A stretch of DNA of 64,000 nt from Methylococcaceae bacterium (lineage in GTDB: Bacteria > Pseudomonadota > Gammaproteobacteria > Methylococcales > Methylomonadaceae): contig JABFSH010000019.1 in the NCBI GenBank assembly GCA_013140705.1, positions 25,723-89,722 on the forward strand, written 5' to 3'. Positions within the stretch are counted from its first letter, which is position 1. Every line of letters begins with the position of its first letter. Below the pieces are notes generated by a model that was not told the DNA's origin, ran no database searches, and saw only the letters and a program-made list of their open reading frames with translations. Both the position numbers and the translations under genes were made by a program. This document shows positions 19,341 through 29,011 of the stretch, in pieces.

Positions 19341-20509
19341 AATGACCTTTGGTTAAGAAATTTTTCCAATCGTTGCATTGCAGAGGTCATTCTATCCATA
19401 GAAGTAGTATAAGCAAAACGAATATAGCGCTCGGAGTGATGCATGCCAAAATCTTTTCCGGGGGTAACGGCGACGGCTTCCGCTTCTAAAAATTCCTGCG
19501 CAAATTGAAAGCTATCGTCGGTAAATCGGGAGCAGTCGGCATAAATGTAAAAAGCACCCTGTGGTTTGATCGGCACATCAAATCCAATACGAAGCAGATT
19601 TTCATACAGAAAATCCCGCCGCTGTGCAAACTCCGTTCTTCTTCGTTCAAGATCCCTCAAGGTGTGTTGATCGAAAGCGGAGAGCGCTGCATATTGCGAA
19701 AGTGAAGAAGTAGCGATAAAGATATTCTGGGCTAATTTTTCCGTGGCTTCAATAAACGCATCGGGCACGATCAGCCAGCCGATACGCCAGCCCGTCATGC
19801 CGAAATACTTGGAAAAACTGTTTATGACGAAGACATCGTCACTGAATTGCAGGGCCGTTGTTGCCTTGGTGCTGTAAACCAGCCCATGATAAATCTCATC
19901 AGAATAAAAACACCCTCCCGATGAATTCACCATCTCAATAGCTTGTTTTAGCCTGATGGGATCGATCAGGGTGCCGGTTGGATTTGATGGGGAAGCAATT
20001 AACACACCTTTGGTTTTAGCCGTCCAATGTTGTCGAATTAAATCTTCCGTCAAATGATAATGCGTTGATGCATCGACGGGTATGGTCAGGGTATCTCCAT
20101 CAAAAAGTGCTACAAAATTGCGGTTACAGGGATAGCAGGGATCAGCCATTAGAATTTCTTCACCCGGATTTAAACTAACGCCCAGTGCCAACAAAAAAGC
20201 ACCCGAAGCGCCCGGCGTCACAAAAATTCGTTCTTTAGCGACGCTGACTCCATAATGCTGCCGATAATAGTTCGCTATTTTTTCTCGCAACTCTGCTAAT
20301 CCCGCAGCCGGTGTATATTTGACTTCACCTGTCTGCAAATATTGAATACCGGTTTCAACAATAGTGGCCGGTGTTGGAAAATCAGGTTCACCAATTTCCA
20401 TGTGAATCACATCCCGGCCTTGTGCTTCCAGTTGCCTGGCACGATGTAATAACTCCATGACATAAAAAGGAGAAATACTCTGCGTACGTGTAGCCAGTCG
20501 ATCTACCAT
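19331..20509 (-). CDS. Class I/II pyridoxal-phosphate aminotransferase
   Basis: This is a fold-type I aminotransferase of about 392 aa. The Schiff-base lysine is K234 in NSFSKYFGMTGWRIGW, the SPSNPTGT segment binds the cofactor region, and the substrate-carboxylate arginine lies in the C-terminal RFAYTTS region. It is near the aspartate/alanine (AspC/AlaT) group, but the substrate cannot be named from sequence alone. The start is either ATG 20509 or GTG 20521; neither has a clear ribosome site. It is followed by the overlapping rhodanese gene and is divergent from dksA. Confidence 0.85.
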   Translation of the reverse strand: MVDRLATRTQSISPFYVMELLHRARQLEAQGRDVIHMEIGEPDFPTPATIVETGIQYLQTGEVKYTPAAGLAELREKIANYYRQHYGVSVAKERIFVTPGASGAFLLALGVSLNPGEEILMADPCYPCNRNFVALFDGDTLTIPVDASTHYHLTEDLIRQHWTAKTKGVLIASPSNPTGTLIDPIRLKQAIEMVNSSGGCFYSDEIYHGLVYSTKATTALQFSDDVFVINSFSKYFGMTGWRIGWLIVPDAFIEATEKLAQNIFIATSSLSQYAALSAFDQHTLRDLERRRTEFAQRRDFLYENLLRIGFDVPIKPQGAFYIYADCSRFTDDSFQFAQEFLEAEAVAVTPGKDFGMHHSERYIRFAYTTSMDRMTSAMQRLEKFLNQRSLCR

Positions 20510-20616
20510 AATTTCAACCACTCAAAAACCCTGATCATAGCAATAATCCTTGCTAACTTGATACTATTCTGCTAAAAATGCACGATTTATTTATCTTGTC
20601 TTTTAGGAGTAAATGG

Positions 20617-21051
20617 ATGGCAGATAATGCTAAGCCGAGTGCATCACTTTTCACTTTTGAGCCTTATCAAGAAAAAGAAGGCGAAGACTATATGAATGAG
20701 GCTCAATTAAATCATTTTGAGGCCATTCTTAAAAACTGGAAAGCACAATTAATGCATGAAGTAGACCGGACCGTACACCACATGCAGGATGATGCGGCCA
20801 ATTTTCCCGATCCAAATGATCGAGCAACCCAGGAATCGGAGTTCAGCCTGGAACTGAGAACGCGTGACCGTGAACGCCGACTCATCAAAAAAATTGATGA
20901 AGCCCTTAAAGAAATTGAATCCGGCGATTATGGCTATTGCGAGTCATGTGGTATTGATATCGGCATCCGCCGACTGGAAGCCAGACCCACCGCCACCCTG
21001 TGCATCGACTGTAAAACGCTCGATGAAATTCGGGAAAAACAAATGGGCTAA
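20617..21051 (+). CDS. dksA: RNA polymerase-binding transcription factor DksA
   Basis: DksA binds in the secondary channel of RNA polymerase and, with ppGpp, adjusts rRNA and amino-acid promoters. The 144 aa product has the coiled-coil-tip motif D65-P-N-D68-R-A70, required for activity in the true DksA group, and four zinc-finger cysteines at 108, 111, 129 and 132. ATG 20617 is chosen because TAGGAGT lies seven bases upstream; an earlier in-frame ATG at 20578 would add an atypical 13 residues. gluQ follows after two bases, the standard gammaproteobacterial pairing. Confidence 0.95.
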   Translation: MADNAKPSASLFTFEPYQEKEGEDYMNEAQLNHFEAILKNWKAQLMHEVDRTVHHMQDDAANFPDPNDRATQESEFSLELRTRDRERRLIKKIDEALKEIESGDYGYCESCGIDIGIRRLEARPTATLCIDCKTLDEIREKQMG

Positions 21052-21053
21052 GT

Positions 21054-21968
21054 CTGGCTAACCAGGACAATCAAGCTTACATCGGCCGGTTCGCCCCCTC
21101 GCCTACTGGCCCGCTGCACTGGGGCTCCCTGTATACTGCCCTTGCCAGCTTTCTTGATGCCAGATCGCACCAAGGTAAATGGTTGTTACGGATTGACGAC
21201 CTGGATACTCCACGCAATGTCAATGGTGCTGCGGATAATATTCTAAAAACGCTGGAGAATTTCGGCTTATTTTGGGACGACGCGGCGTCTTATCAAAGCC
21301 AATGTATTGATGTTTATAATGATGTACTCGACACGCTGAGAAAACAGCAACTAATTTATCCCTGTACCTGCAGCCGAAAAACGCTAAGTCCTTACTCGGC
21401 TGACACTGCACTGGCAAATATTTATCCGGGATTTTGCCGACATGTGACAACTCTGCCCGATCGCCCGTATTCATTACGCATCAAAACCGATGAGCGCATG
21501 ATTTCCTTTAAGGATTCGTTACACGGACTTATTTCTCAGAACATGGCGAAACAACATGGTGATTTTGTAATCAAACGTAAAGACCACATTATTGCCTATC
21601 AATTCGCCGTTGTCATAGACGACAACCTGCAACACATTAATCACATCGTTCGTGGCATCGACTTGCTCGATTCAACAGCCAAGCAAATTTATCTACAGCA
21701 ACTGCTTGGACTGCCCACACCTCACTATATGCATGTACCAGTCATCATCGATCAACAGGGCTACAAGCTCAGCAAACAAACGCTCGCCGCATCTGTCGAT
21801 AATCAACAGCCCCAGGCCACACTTTTTAAGTTACTGGACTTGTTAAATCAACATCCACCAACGGAACTTGCAAGCAGCACGACGCACGACCTGCTTGATT
21901 GGGCAATCGCTCACTGGAACCCAACTTCACTCAAAGATTTACGTACAATCCTCCAAACAATTGACTAA
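21054..21968 (+). CDS. gluQ: Glutamyl-Q tRNA(Asp) synthetase with a non-standard start
   Basis: GluQ-RS activates glutamate and attaches it to queuosine in the anticodon of tRNA(Asp). The reading frame is open from 21027. It encodes the complete N-terminus, including GRFAPSPTGPLHWGS with the catalytic signature, LLRIDDLDTPR, the zinc ligands CTC...YPGFC and the KLSK loop. There is no in-frame ATG, GTG or TTG between the upstream stop (21024) and the signature. The first TTG, at 21183, would delete the active site. CTG at 21054, two bases after the dksA stop, is the best candidate start and gives 304 aa, close to the E. coli length of about 308. Coupled re-initiation after dksA, an ATC start at 21081, or a sequence error are alternatives. 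Confidence 0.82.
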   Translation: MANQDNQAYIGRFAPSPTGPLHWGSLYTALASFLDARSHQGKWLLRIDDLDTPRNVNGAADNILKTLENFGLFWDDAASYQSQCIDVYNDVLDTLRKQQLIYPCTCSRKTLSPYSADTALANIYPGFCRHVTTLPDRPYSLRIKTDERMISFKDSLHGLISQNMAKQHGDFVIKRKDHIIAYQFAVVIDDNLQHINHIVRGIDLLDSTAKQIYLQQLLGLPTPHYMHVPVIIDQQGYKLSKQTLAASVDNQQPQATLFKLLDLLNQHPPTELASSTTHDLLDWAIAHWNPTSLKDLRTILQTID

Positions 21969-22004
21969 GATGATTTCCTACTTGAGACAAATCAGGGGCT
22001 AAGC

Positions 22005-23942
22005 ATGTCAGATGAAAAAATTTATGCTGTCAATGCCGATATTGCAGCACAGGCGCACATTGATTCCGAAACTTATAAAACGATGTACCAACGTTCGATT
22101 GACGAACCTGAGCAGTTCTGGGCTGAACAGGCCGAACAGTTTCTGCACTGGAACAAGCCTTGGCACACTGTGATGGATTCCGACTACCCGACGGGTTTTA
22201 TACGTTGGTTTGAGGGTGGCAAACTGAACGTCAGCGTTAATTGTATCGACCGGCATCTTGCCACTCGCGGCGATCAAACCGCCATCATCTGGGAAGGCGA
22301 CAATCCGGCTTTTGACCAAAGAATCACTTATCGGTTATTACACGAGCAGGTTTGTAAGTTTGCCAATGTCTTAAAGTCGCAAGGCGTTAAAAAAGGTGAT
22401 TGTGTTTGCATCTACCTGCCCATGATTGCTGAAGCGGCAACCGTCATGCTGGCCTGCACACGGATCGGCGCCGTGCATTCTGTCGTGTTCGGCGGCTTCT
22501 CTGCCGAAGCCTTGAAAGATCGCATCCTCGACTCAAACTGTAAATATGTAGTCTGCGCGGATGAAGGCCATCGAGGAGGTAAAACCATAGCCCTCAAAGC
22601 CAATGTGGATCAAGCAGCTCTAAGCTGTCCCCAAATTGAAAAAATCATCGTCATTAAAAATGGTCATGGCGACATTAGCTGGCATGTCTCCCGCGACATC
22701 TGGTATCACGAAGTGATGGCGTCCGCTTCAGCCGATTGTCCCGCTGAAGAAATGGATGCGGAAGATCCCTTATTTATTCTATATACTTCAGGTTCAACGG
22801 GTAAACCGAAAGGCGTCCTGCATACGACGGGTGGCTATTTGTTGTATGTCGCCATGACCCATAAATATGTTTTTGATTACCACGACGGCGATATTTACTG
22901 GTGTACCGCGGATATTGGCTGGGTTACCGGCCATTCCTATATGATTTACGGACCGTTGTGTAACGGCGCAACAACCTTGATGTTTGAAGGCATTCCCACA
23001 TATCCCGCAGCAGATCGCTTTTGGCAAATCGTCGACAAACATCAGGTCAATATCTTCTACACAGCTCCGACAGCAATTCGTGCCCTCATGGCACAGGGCA
23101 ATGAATTTGTGACCCGCACCAACCGCAGCAGCCTTCGAATTCTGGGCAGTGTCGGTGAACCCATCAACCCTGAAGCCTGGGAATGGTATTATCATGTCGT
23201 CGGCAACAGCCGCTGTCCGATTATGGATACCTGGTGGCAAACAGAAACCGGCGGCATCCTGATTACACCGTTACCTGGCGTTACTCCATTAAAACCAGGC
23301 TCTGCTTCGCTACCCTTTTTTGGAATCAAACCCGAAATATTGGATGGTGAGGGTCGCCTTTTGGAAGGCCCTGCCGAAGGTATTCTGGTAATCAAGCGTT
23401 CCTGGCCATCTCAATCCAGAACCATCTATGGCGATCATCAGCGCTTTATCGACACCTATTTCAAAAATTTCCCGGGCTATTATTTCGCAGGAGACGGCGC
23501 ACGTCGTGACAAGGATGGTTATTTCTGGATTACCGGCCGCGTTGACGATGTCATCAACGTTTCCGGCCACAGAATGGGTACTGCAGAAATTGAAAGTGCG
23601 CTGGTACTCCACATGGACGTTGCCGAAGCAGCCGTGGTCGGTTATCCCCACGATATCAAGGGACAAGGCATCTATGCCTATGTGACATTGAACGTTGGCG
23701 TGGAACCGTCTGATACGCTCAAACAGCAATTAATCGACTGGGTAAGAAAGGAAATTGGCGCCATCGCCACCCCGGACATTATTCAATGGGCTCCTGGACT
23801 GCCAAAAACCAGATCCGGTAAAATCATGCGTCGTATCTTACGCAAAGTAGCGGCCAATGAGATTAACAATCTTGGCGATACGACAACACTGGCTGATCCA
23901 TCCGTAGTAGAAAACATTATTGACCACCGTGCCAATCACTAA
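22005..23942 (+). CDS. acs: Acetyl-CoA synthetase (AMP-forming)
   Basis: Acs converts acetate, ATP and CoA to acetyl-CoA through acetyl-AMP. The 645 aa product is full length. The adenylate-forming P-loop [12 protein letters not shown] lies near residue 260, WWQTETG near residue 410, the hinge region near [13 protein letters not shown], and the C-terminal SGKIMRR near residue 606 holds the lysine that is acetylated in related enzymes. The ATG at 22005 follows a GGGGC stretch. It stands alone, convergent with the GGDEF gene, with a weak hairpin (GCCTG/CAGGC, 23944-23960) between the two stops. Confidence 0.96.
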   Translation: MSDEKIYAVNADIAAQAHIDSETYKTMYQRSIDEPEQFWAEQAEQFLHWNKPWHTVMDSDYPTGFIRWFEGGKLNVSVNCIDRHLATRGDQTAIIWEGDNPAFDQRITYRLLHEQVCKFANVLKSQGVKKGDCVCIYLPMIAEAATVMLACTRIGAVHSVVFGGFSAEALKDRILDSNCKYVVCADEGHRGGKTIALKANVDQAALSCPQIEKIIVIKNGHGDISWHVSRDIWYHEVMASASADCPAEEMDAEDPLFILYTSGSTGKPKGVLHTTGGYLLYVAMTHKYVFDYHDGDIYWCTADIGWVTGHSYMIYGPLCNGATTLMFEGIPTYPAADRFWQIVDKHQVNIFYTAPTAIRALMAQGNEFVTRTNRSSLRILGSVGEPINPEAWEWYYHVVGNSRCPIMDTWWQTETGGILITPLPGVTPLKPGSASLPFFGIKPEILDGEGRLLEGPAEGILVIKRSWPSQSRTIYGDHQRFIDTYFKNFPGYYFAGDGARRDKDGYFWITGRVDDVINVSGHRMGTAEIESALVLHMDVAEAAVVGYPHDIKGQGIYAYVTLNVGVEPSDTLKQQLIDWVRKEIGAIATPDIIQWAPGLPKTRSGKIMRRILRKVAANEINNLGDTTTLADPSVVENIIDHRANH

Positions 23943-23982
23943 TGCCTGATTTATCCAGGCCTATACACGATTAAAACAATGA

Positions 23983-25197
23983 TTAGGAGGCCGCTACCTT
24001 TCCGAACAGGGGTTTTTCCGAAACAACACCGCCATTTTCTACCCGATTGCGGCCGTTGCGTTTTGCTACATAAAGTGCTGAATCGGCGAGCTTAATCAGC
24101 CGAGTGGAAATATCAGACTCACCAGGAAACGCTGATGACTCGGGCAAATAGGTTGACGACCCTATGGAGATTGTGACTGATATTGAATCTTCATCCAGCT
24201 TGATATGTAATGACTGGATGGTTTTGCGTATCCGCTCAGCAATTTCCAATGCCATCACTTCATTAATATTCGATAATAACGCAACAAACTCTTCGCCACC
24301 GTAGCGCGCCAGCACATCATTACTTCGCAACTGCGTTTTTATGGCACTGGCGACAGCGCATAGCACCCGGTCTCCCGCATGGTGACCCAGTTTGTCATTG
24401 ACCACTTTAAAATAATCAATATCCAGAAACAGACAGGAAATGGGATCTGCATTTCTTCGGCAACGATCCAGCTCTTCAACAATGCGCTGCTCCAAAAAAC
24501 GCCTGTTATTGACGCCTGTTAAGCTGTCAACAAAACTGGTGCGTCGCATGGTTTCAAAGTTGAGGTTATTCTCCAAACAAATACTCACCACAGACACCAG
24601 ATGATCAACAAAGTCGGTAGCCATGGTATCGGAGAATCGATCTGTCTGATAACTCCCCAGATTTAAGGTGCCCAGATACTTGCCACGACGATTTAGCGGC
24701 GTTATAGCAACACTTGCCGGTTTTTCTGCAAAGCCTGAAAAAAACTCATCACATTTAGCATTTTTATAAACGCCGATATAGGGATGAATTGTTAAACCAA
24801 ATATCGACAACAATAAATTTTTGTTATCCAATAGAATCAAGCCTTTTTTGGAATGGCATTCATAGCCATCATCGTTTAAATACTTGGCTATTTCTCCTTT
24901 TTCATCAATCAGACATAAACTGATGACATCAAGATCAAAATAATGCCTCGCATCATCGAGAATGTGGTCAATCATTTCAGCCAAGGAATTCAGATTGAGT
25001 AATCGCATTTCAAAAGCCTGAAAGCGGTGTAAAGTTGTACTGTTCAGCTTTACGCGATCAAGCATGCCTTCCAAGTGGCTTTGCAAAACAAATAAGTCGG
25101 TATTTATATCATTTTCCAATTTTATTACTCTAAGATGGTAACTTTCAGAAGGCGGGTCCGCGGATTGACTGCAAATCCCAGGCTTTAGTGAATTCAA
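23983..25197 (-). CDS. Diguanylate cyclase with N-terminal DUF484/GAF-like domain
   Basis: The C-terminal GGDEF domain makes cyclic di-GMP. It has the active GGEEF motif near residue 300 and an upstream RSND, five residues before it, which is an inhibitory I-site for product feedback. The N-terminal half (about residues 50-215) resembles DUF484, a GAF-fold sensor, and is preceded by a likely coiled coil. There is no signal peptide or membrane helix, so the protein should be cytosolic. The start is uncertain: TTG 25197 directly follows an in-frame stop, TTG 25119 is possible, and the first ATG (25065) would give 360 aa. No partner phosphodiesterase or target is adjacent. Confidence 0.88.
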   Translation of the reverse strand: MNSLKPGICSQSADPPSESYHLRVIKLENDINTDLFVLQSHLEGMLDRVKLNSTTLHRFQAFEMRLLNLNSLAEMIDHILDDARHYFDLDVISLCLIDEKGEIAKYLNDDGYECHSKKGLILLDNKNLLLSIFGLTIHPYIGVYKNAKCDEFFSGFAEKPASVAITPLNRRGKYLGTLNLGSYQTDRFSDTMATDFVDHLVSVVSICLENNLNFETMRRTSFVDSLTGVNNRRFLEQRIVEELDRCRRNADPISCLFLDIDYFKVVNDKLGHHAGDRVLCAVASAIKTQLRSNDVLARYGGEEFVALLSNINEVMALEIAERIRKTIQSLHIKLDEDSISVTISIGSSTYLPESSAFPGESDISTRLIKLADSALYVAKRNGRNRVENGGVVSEKPLFGKVAAS

Positions 25198-25496
25198 TCA
25201 ACATCATAAGCCTAGCAGCTTCTTACAAAATTACTAAGTGCTTTAATCAATTAATGATACAACTTAACCCTTGCTCGTAGCATGAGTTTGTAGTCGATCT
25301 GATATACTGAACAAAATTTGAGGCTCGAAGTTAAAACCATCATGGCCCCCTGATAATAAAAATCATGACGAATAGGCCAAATTGCGAATCTCGTTTTCAA
25401 TACAGCGACACCCTGCCCTAAATTAATCAGCATATCCGATCGTACAATTCGCCAATAATTGCTCCTGCTAACTTTAAGTGATCCAAAGGTAAGCCA

Positions 25497-27197
25497 ATGA
25501 AAAAATATAGATCTATTTCTAAACAAACTCGTACTTTTATCGCGCTAACGCTACTAACGACAAACGTCATGGCCATGGCAGCAAACTATGATTTGCTGAA
25601 TCAGCAACCAAACAACTTTGGAGGCCTGGATCAGGATACCATTTCGCCTAACAGCTCCTTTGGTAATACGTCCATTTTGGATTCCATGCAGCAAGAAAAA
25701 ATCAACGAGAAAAAAAGGGATTTCTTAGAGGTTCTCAACCTTCTGAAACAAAACAAATTAACGGATGCGGAAAATAAGCTGGCGAAATTATTGAAACAAT
25801 CCCCCGAAAACCCGGAGCTTTATAATTTAAAGGCGCTGGCAGAGACATTAAAAAAAGATACCGTTTCTGCTGACAAAAGCTATCAAAAGGCAATATCCAT
25901 CGATAAAAACAATATTCTGGCACATCTTGGCCTGTCAAAGCTGGCTCTCGACACCGGCGATCTGGCAAAGTCCAAAGAATATGCGGACAAGGCCATCGCC
26001 ATCAACAGTAAAATAGTGAACGCTTACCTGATACTGGCCGATATTGCTAATAAGCAGAAAAACAATAGCGAGGTCGAATCGGTATTGTTGACAGGTCTTG
26101 AAAAAGTTAAGGGCAATATTTCGTCAGAAATTGAGATAATTCAGAATTTAGGAAAATTTTATGCTGCTCAAAAACAGCCTGAAAAAATACTTTCGCTGAG
26201 CGAAGATTTGCTGAAACGCTACCCAAACAATACGAAAGCACTTTCTTTACAGGCAGGCGCACAAATTGTTAATAATAAGAAATCATTGGCAGAAGAAACA
26301 TTGACCCAATTGATCGGTCAGGATAAACAGGACGTCAACCATCGCTTGTTGCTGGCGAAATTATTGGGTGAAACGCCCGAGAAAGTAAAGGAATCCATCA
26401 AACTGCTGGATCAGGCATTAGCGATTGCTCCAGACAAACCAGAAGCCTACGTTTTCAAAACAGCTTACCTGATTAAATTAAAACAGTACCCAGAAGCTAT
26501 GGACCTGGCCAACCAGACAGAAAAAAAATTCCCCGCACTGTCTATAGGAAAGCTCCTGAAAGGCGATATATTTCTTGCCCAACAAAAACTGGATAATGCC
26601 CTTGAGAATTATCAGCAAGCTTATAAAAAGCAGCCCAACGACAAAGTTTTATTTGTCATTACCGATATCCTGAACGCGCAAAAAAAACTGCCTGATGCTG
26701 TCCGGCTTTTAAACGATGAATTGACAAAAAACAGTAAAAACAACGCGATCCATTTTAAATTGGCAACCCTATACCAACAGCAAAACGATTTTCAACAGGC
26801 TGAAAAACATTACAAAGACATCCTGTCCGTGCAACCCGACAATGTACTGGTCTTAAACAACCTGGCCTGGATTTATTCACAGGGAAACAATTCACAAGCA
26901 CTGGAACTAGCCAAAAAAGCGTACACATTGGCACCGGAATCTGCTGCCATTGCCGATACCTATGGTCATATTCTGGTAAAACAGTCTCAGCCAGAAGAAG
27001 GCCTGAAGATACTTGAAAAATCCGCTACCCTGGCGCCTAATTCAGATGATATCCAGTTTCATCTGGCAGAAGCCTATGCCGTAAATGACCAGCAAGCCAA
27101 AGCCATTGAAATATTGGAAAGGATTGTGAAATCGGAACAAAATTTCTCAGAAAAAAAAGCTGCAGTTGAATTGCTGGAAAAATTAAAGAAACAATAA
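25497..27197 (+). CDS. Exported TPR-repeat protein
   Basis: The 566 aa product has a basic N-terminus and a signal peptide (to about residue 29), then a Gln/Asn-rich linker, then about a dozen tetratricopeptide-like helical repeats from residue 75 to the C-terminus. Recurrent features are AL/Y...P-type ends such as NPELYNLKALAE, NILAHLGLSKLA and NVLVLNNLAWIYS. It is lysine-rich and shows no lipobox, so it is probably periplasmic. It recalls the TPR proteins linked to PEP-CTERM or exopolysaccharide systems, but it is not next to such genes here and I do not assign it to them. It stands alone on its strand. Confidence 0.8.
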   Translation: MKKYRSISKQTRTFIALTLLTTNVMAMAANYDLLNQQPNNFGGLDQDTISPNSSFGNTSILDSMQQEKINEKKRDFLEVLNLLKQNKLTDAENKLAKLLKQSPENPELYNLKALAETLKKDTVSADKSYQKAISIDKNNILAHLGLSKLALDTGDLAKSKEYADKAIAINSKIVNAYLILADIANKQKNNSEVESVLLTGLEKVKGNISSEIEIIQNLGKFYAAQKQPEKILSLSEDLLKRYPNNTKALSLQAGAQIVNNKKSLAEETLTQLIGQDKQDVNHRLLLAKLLGETPEKVKESIKLLDQALAIAPDKPEAYVFKTAYLIKLKQYPEAMDLANQTEKKFPALSIGKLLKGDIFLAQQKLDNALENYQQAYKKQPNDKVLFVITDILNAQKKLPDAVRLLNDELTKNSKNNAIHFKLATLYQQQNDFQQAEKHYKDILSVQPDNVLVLNNLAWIYSQGNNSQALELAKKAYTLAPESAAIADTYGHILVKQSQPEEGLKILEKSATLAPNSDDIQFHLAEAYAVNDQQAKAIEILERIVKSEQNFSEKKAAVELLEKLKKQ

Positions 27198-27818
27198 CGC
27201 TTCCCATCCAACATTCAATAACAGCTTATGAATATTGTGCTCGGCTTGTCCAGGAAAATGGGATTAAACCGGGCTCACATCTTAAGCTAGGTGGGCTATT
27301 CGGACAACTACTTCAGACAAACGCCCTTCATCATTGATTGCCCCCATTCGGTTTAACGTTTCGGATCAAAATGATCAGGAACTTAGGATATGGCAAAAAA
27401 AACTTTCCGAAGTCGATCGGTATCCTGAAATCTTCGTAGGAGCGGCGCCCTCGCCGCGATTGAGCGCCCAGTATGCCCTGTTCGAGGCGAGGGCGCCGCT
27501 CCTACTTTTTCCTGTGTGACTGTTTAAATCTTCAGGGTAGTCATTATGGGTCACATCCTCAGCATGATCTTACATATCTACTTCCAAAAAATATCCATGT
27601 AATTTCAACTTGCGATGAAATTCATCCACTATAGACTTAAATAAACCTTAAGCGTATATTCTGCACCGTGTCGGATAAAACCACTAATGTAAAGAACGCA
27701 GCTGAAAACCTTTTGCCTATCCTTTATAAGCAGCTATATTTAATGCCAAAGTCCAAATTGAGGACAATTGTTGACAAGGCTATAAAACAATCACGATCAA
27801 TGTAACAGGATCATTGCC
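27198..27818. other. 621-bp gene-free interval with a REP-like palindrome
   Basis: The only clear structure is the perfect 20-bp inverted repeat at 27436-27505. A short open frame (27334-27519) is made largely of that repeat and is not credible. The final 60 bases form the leader of the next gene, with AACAGGA before its ATG. Confidence 0.55.
27436..27505. repeat. REP-like perfect inverted repeat (GTAGGAGCGGCGCCC family)
   Basis: GTAGGAGCGGCGCCCTCGCC (27436-27455) and its exact complement (27486-27505) are separated by 30 bases and followed by TTTTT. The arm start GTAGGAGCGGC is a common theme of gammaproteobacterial REP elements. It may act as terminator for the TPR gene. Confidence 0.85.
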
Positions 27819-28151
27819 ATGATACTTCGCAAAAATTTTGTTTATATCTATGTTCAAGTTATATGTCTGTTCTTTTCCAATGTTGCTATTGCAGACAAGT
27901 ATCAAGATGAACTGCAAAATAGGTTAAACGAGCAGGTACTATCTCAGCCATCGAATATCCCTGACGACGCCACTTTGGACAAATCACTTAACGAAGCAAC
28001 AGAAGGGGGTAAACCTAGCAAGTCAAAAACCCAGGACAGCTATTACCGGTACTTATACAACGGTTATTATTACCCGAACAGGTACTGGTACAACGGTTCT
28101 TATTATCCGCACCCGTATTCTTACTACAGAAGATACGGGTATTGGTATTAA
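27819..28151 (+). CDS. Small exported Tyr-rich hypothetical protein
   Basis: The 110 aa product begins with a signal peptide (hydrophobic to about residue 24, ending AIA). A polar middle follows, and the last 38 residues are extremely rich in tyrosine, with NGYYYPNRYWYNGSYYPHP-type repeats. I recognise no family. Tyr-rich tails of this kind occur in small secreted proteins that bind surfaces or carbohydrates, but nothing specific is shown. It lies 53 bases before the TraT-like gene and may share its transcript. Confidence 0.65.
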   Translation: MILRKNFVYIYVQVICLFFSNVAIADKYQDELQNRLNEQVLSQPSNIPDDATLDKSLNEATEGGKPSKSKTQDSYYRYLYNGYYYPNRYWYNGSYYPHPYSYYRRYGYWY

Positions 28152-28204
28152 AGTAGTTAATACATTATTTATCAAAAATTTTTTACAAAATAATTGGAGG
28201 AAAA

Positions 28205-28966
28205 ATGGGGTTCTTGCGATTTAAAAATGTTCTAGTAACCGTATCCATACTTGCTTTTTTGTTGTTGGAAGGTTGTGCCGCCGTTCACACATCAATTGCC
28301 AAAAAAGATCTGGATGTTCAAACAAAAATGAGTGACACGGTTTTTCTGGATCCCGTTGGCCCGGATAAAAAAATCATTTATGTGGATATACGCAATACTT
28401 CCGATAAATCCAATTTTGATATACAAAGCTCCATTGTGCGTAGCCTTCAGTCTAAAGGATACATTGTCACTAATGACCCTGACAGGGCCCATTTCTGGTT
28501 ACGCGCCAATGTACTGAGTGTTGACAAGGCCAGTCCCACTGCAGCTGAAACAGCTTTGCATGGAGGTTATGGTGGTGCACTCACGGGTGCGGCAATTGGC
28601 GCAGCAACAGGCGCCGCGTTAGGAGGTTGGAGCGGAGCCGGAATCGGTGGTCTGGCAGGTGCGGCAGCTTTTGGCATCGGTGAAGTTGTCGCTGATGCGG
28701 CTGTTCATGATGTCACTTATATGGCGATTACCGATGTCGAAATCGCGGAAAAGGCAAAAAAGGGCGTTATAGTCCGCCAGGACAGTAAGCAAGATGCCAA
28801 ACAAGGCATAGGCGGTGGCAGAACTCAAACTTCATCGGAGCTTTCAGATAAGAAACAGTACCGCGTCCGGATAGTAAGTACCGCCAACAAAGTCAACCTA
28901 GAATATCAGGAGGCCGCTCCTGAATTAACCAATGGTTTGACACGTTCGATTTCCGGCCTTTTTTAA
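28205..28966 (+). CDS. TraT-like outer-membrane lipoprotein
   Basis: The 253 aa product matches TraT, the F-plasmid lipoprotein known for surface exclusion and complement resistance. The lipobox LEGC places the lipidated cysteine at C24. The sequence after it (AAVHTSIAKKDLDVQTKMSD) is typical of TraT, as is a central glycine/alanine-rich hydrophobic stretch at about residues 118-160. The C-terminus has YRVRIVSTANKVNLEYQEA. No conjugation genes are nearby, so this is a chromosomal relative whose role is unknown. TTGGAGG gives a strong ribosome site. It converges on recQ. Confidence 0.88.
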   Translation: MGFLRFKNVLVTVSILAFLLLEGCAAVHTSIAKKDLDVQTKMSDTVFLDPVGPDKKIIYVDIRNTSDKSNFDIQSSIVRSLQSKGYIVTNDPDRAHFWLRANVLSVDKASPTAAETALHGGYGGALTGAAIGAATGAALGGWSGAGIGGLAGAAAFGIGEVVADAAVHDVTYMAITDVEIAEKAKKGVIVRQDSKQDAKQGIGGGRTQTSSELSDKKQYRVRIVSTANKVNLEYQEAAPELTNGLTRSISGLF

Positions 28967-29011
28967 TTGGCTCCTTAGCAGCAAATTTATGATTATTATC
29001 AACAGCCACTC

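Noticed and set aside
25251..25526. A 91-codon frame on the minus strand upstream of the TPR gene
   Set aside because: It overlaps the start of the well-supported TPR gene and its translation is not protein-like.
27334..27519. A 61-codon frame on the plus strand
   Set aside because: Its second half is the REP-like palindrome. It has no support apart from being open.
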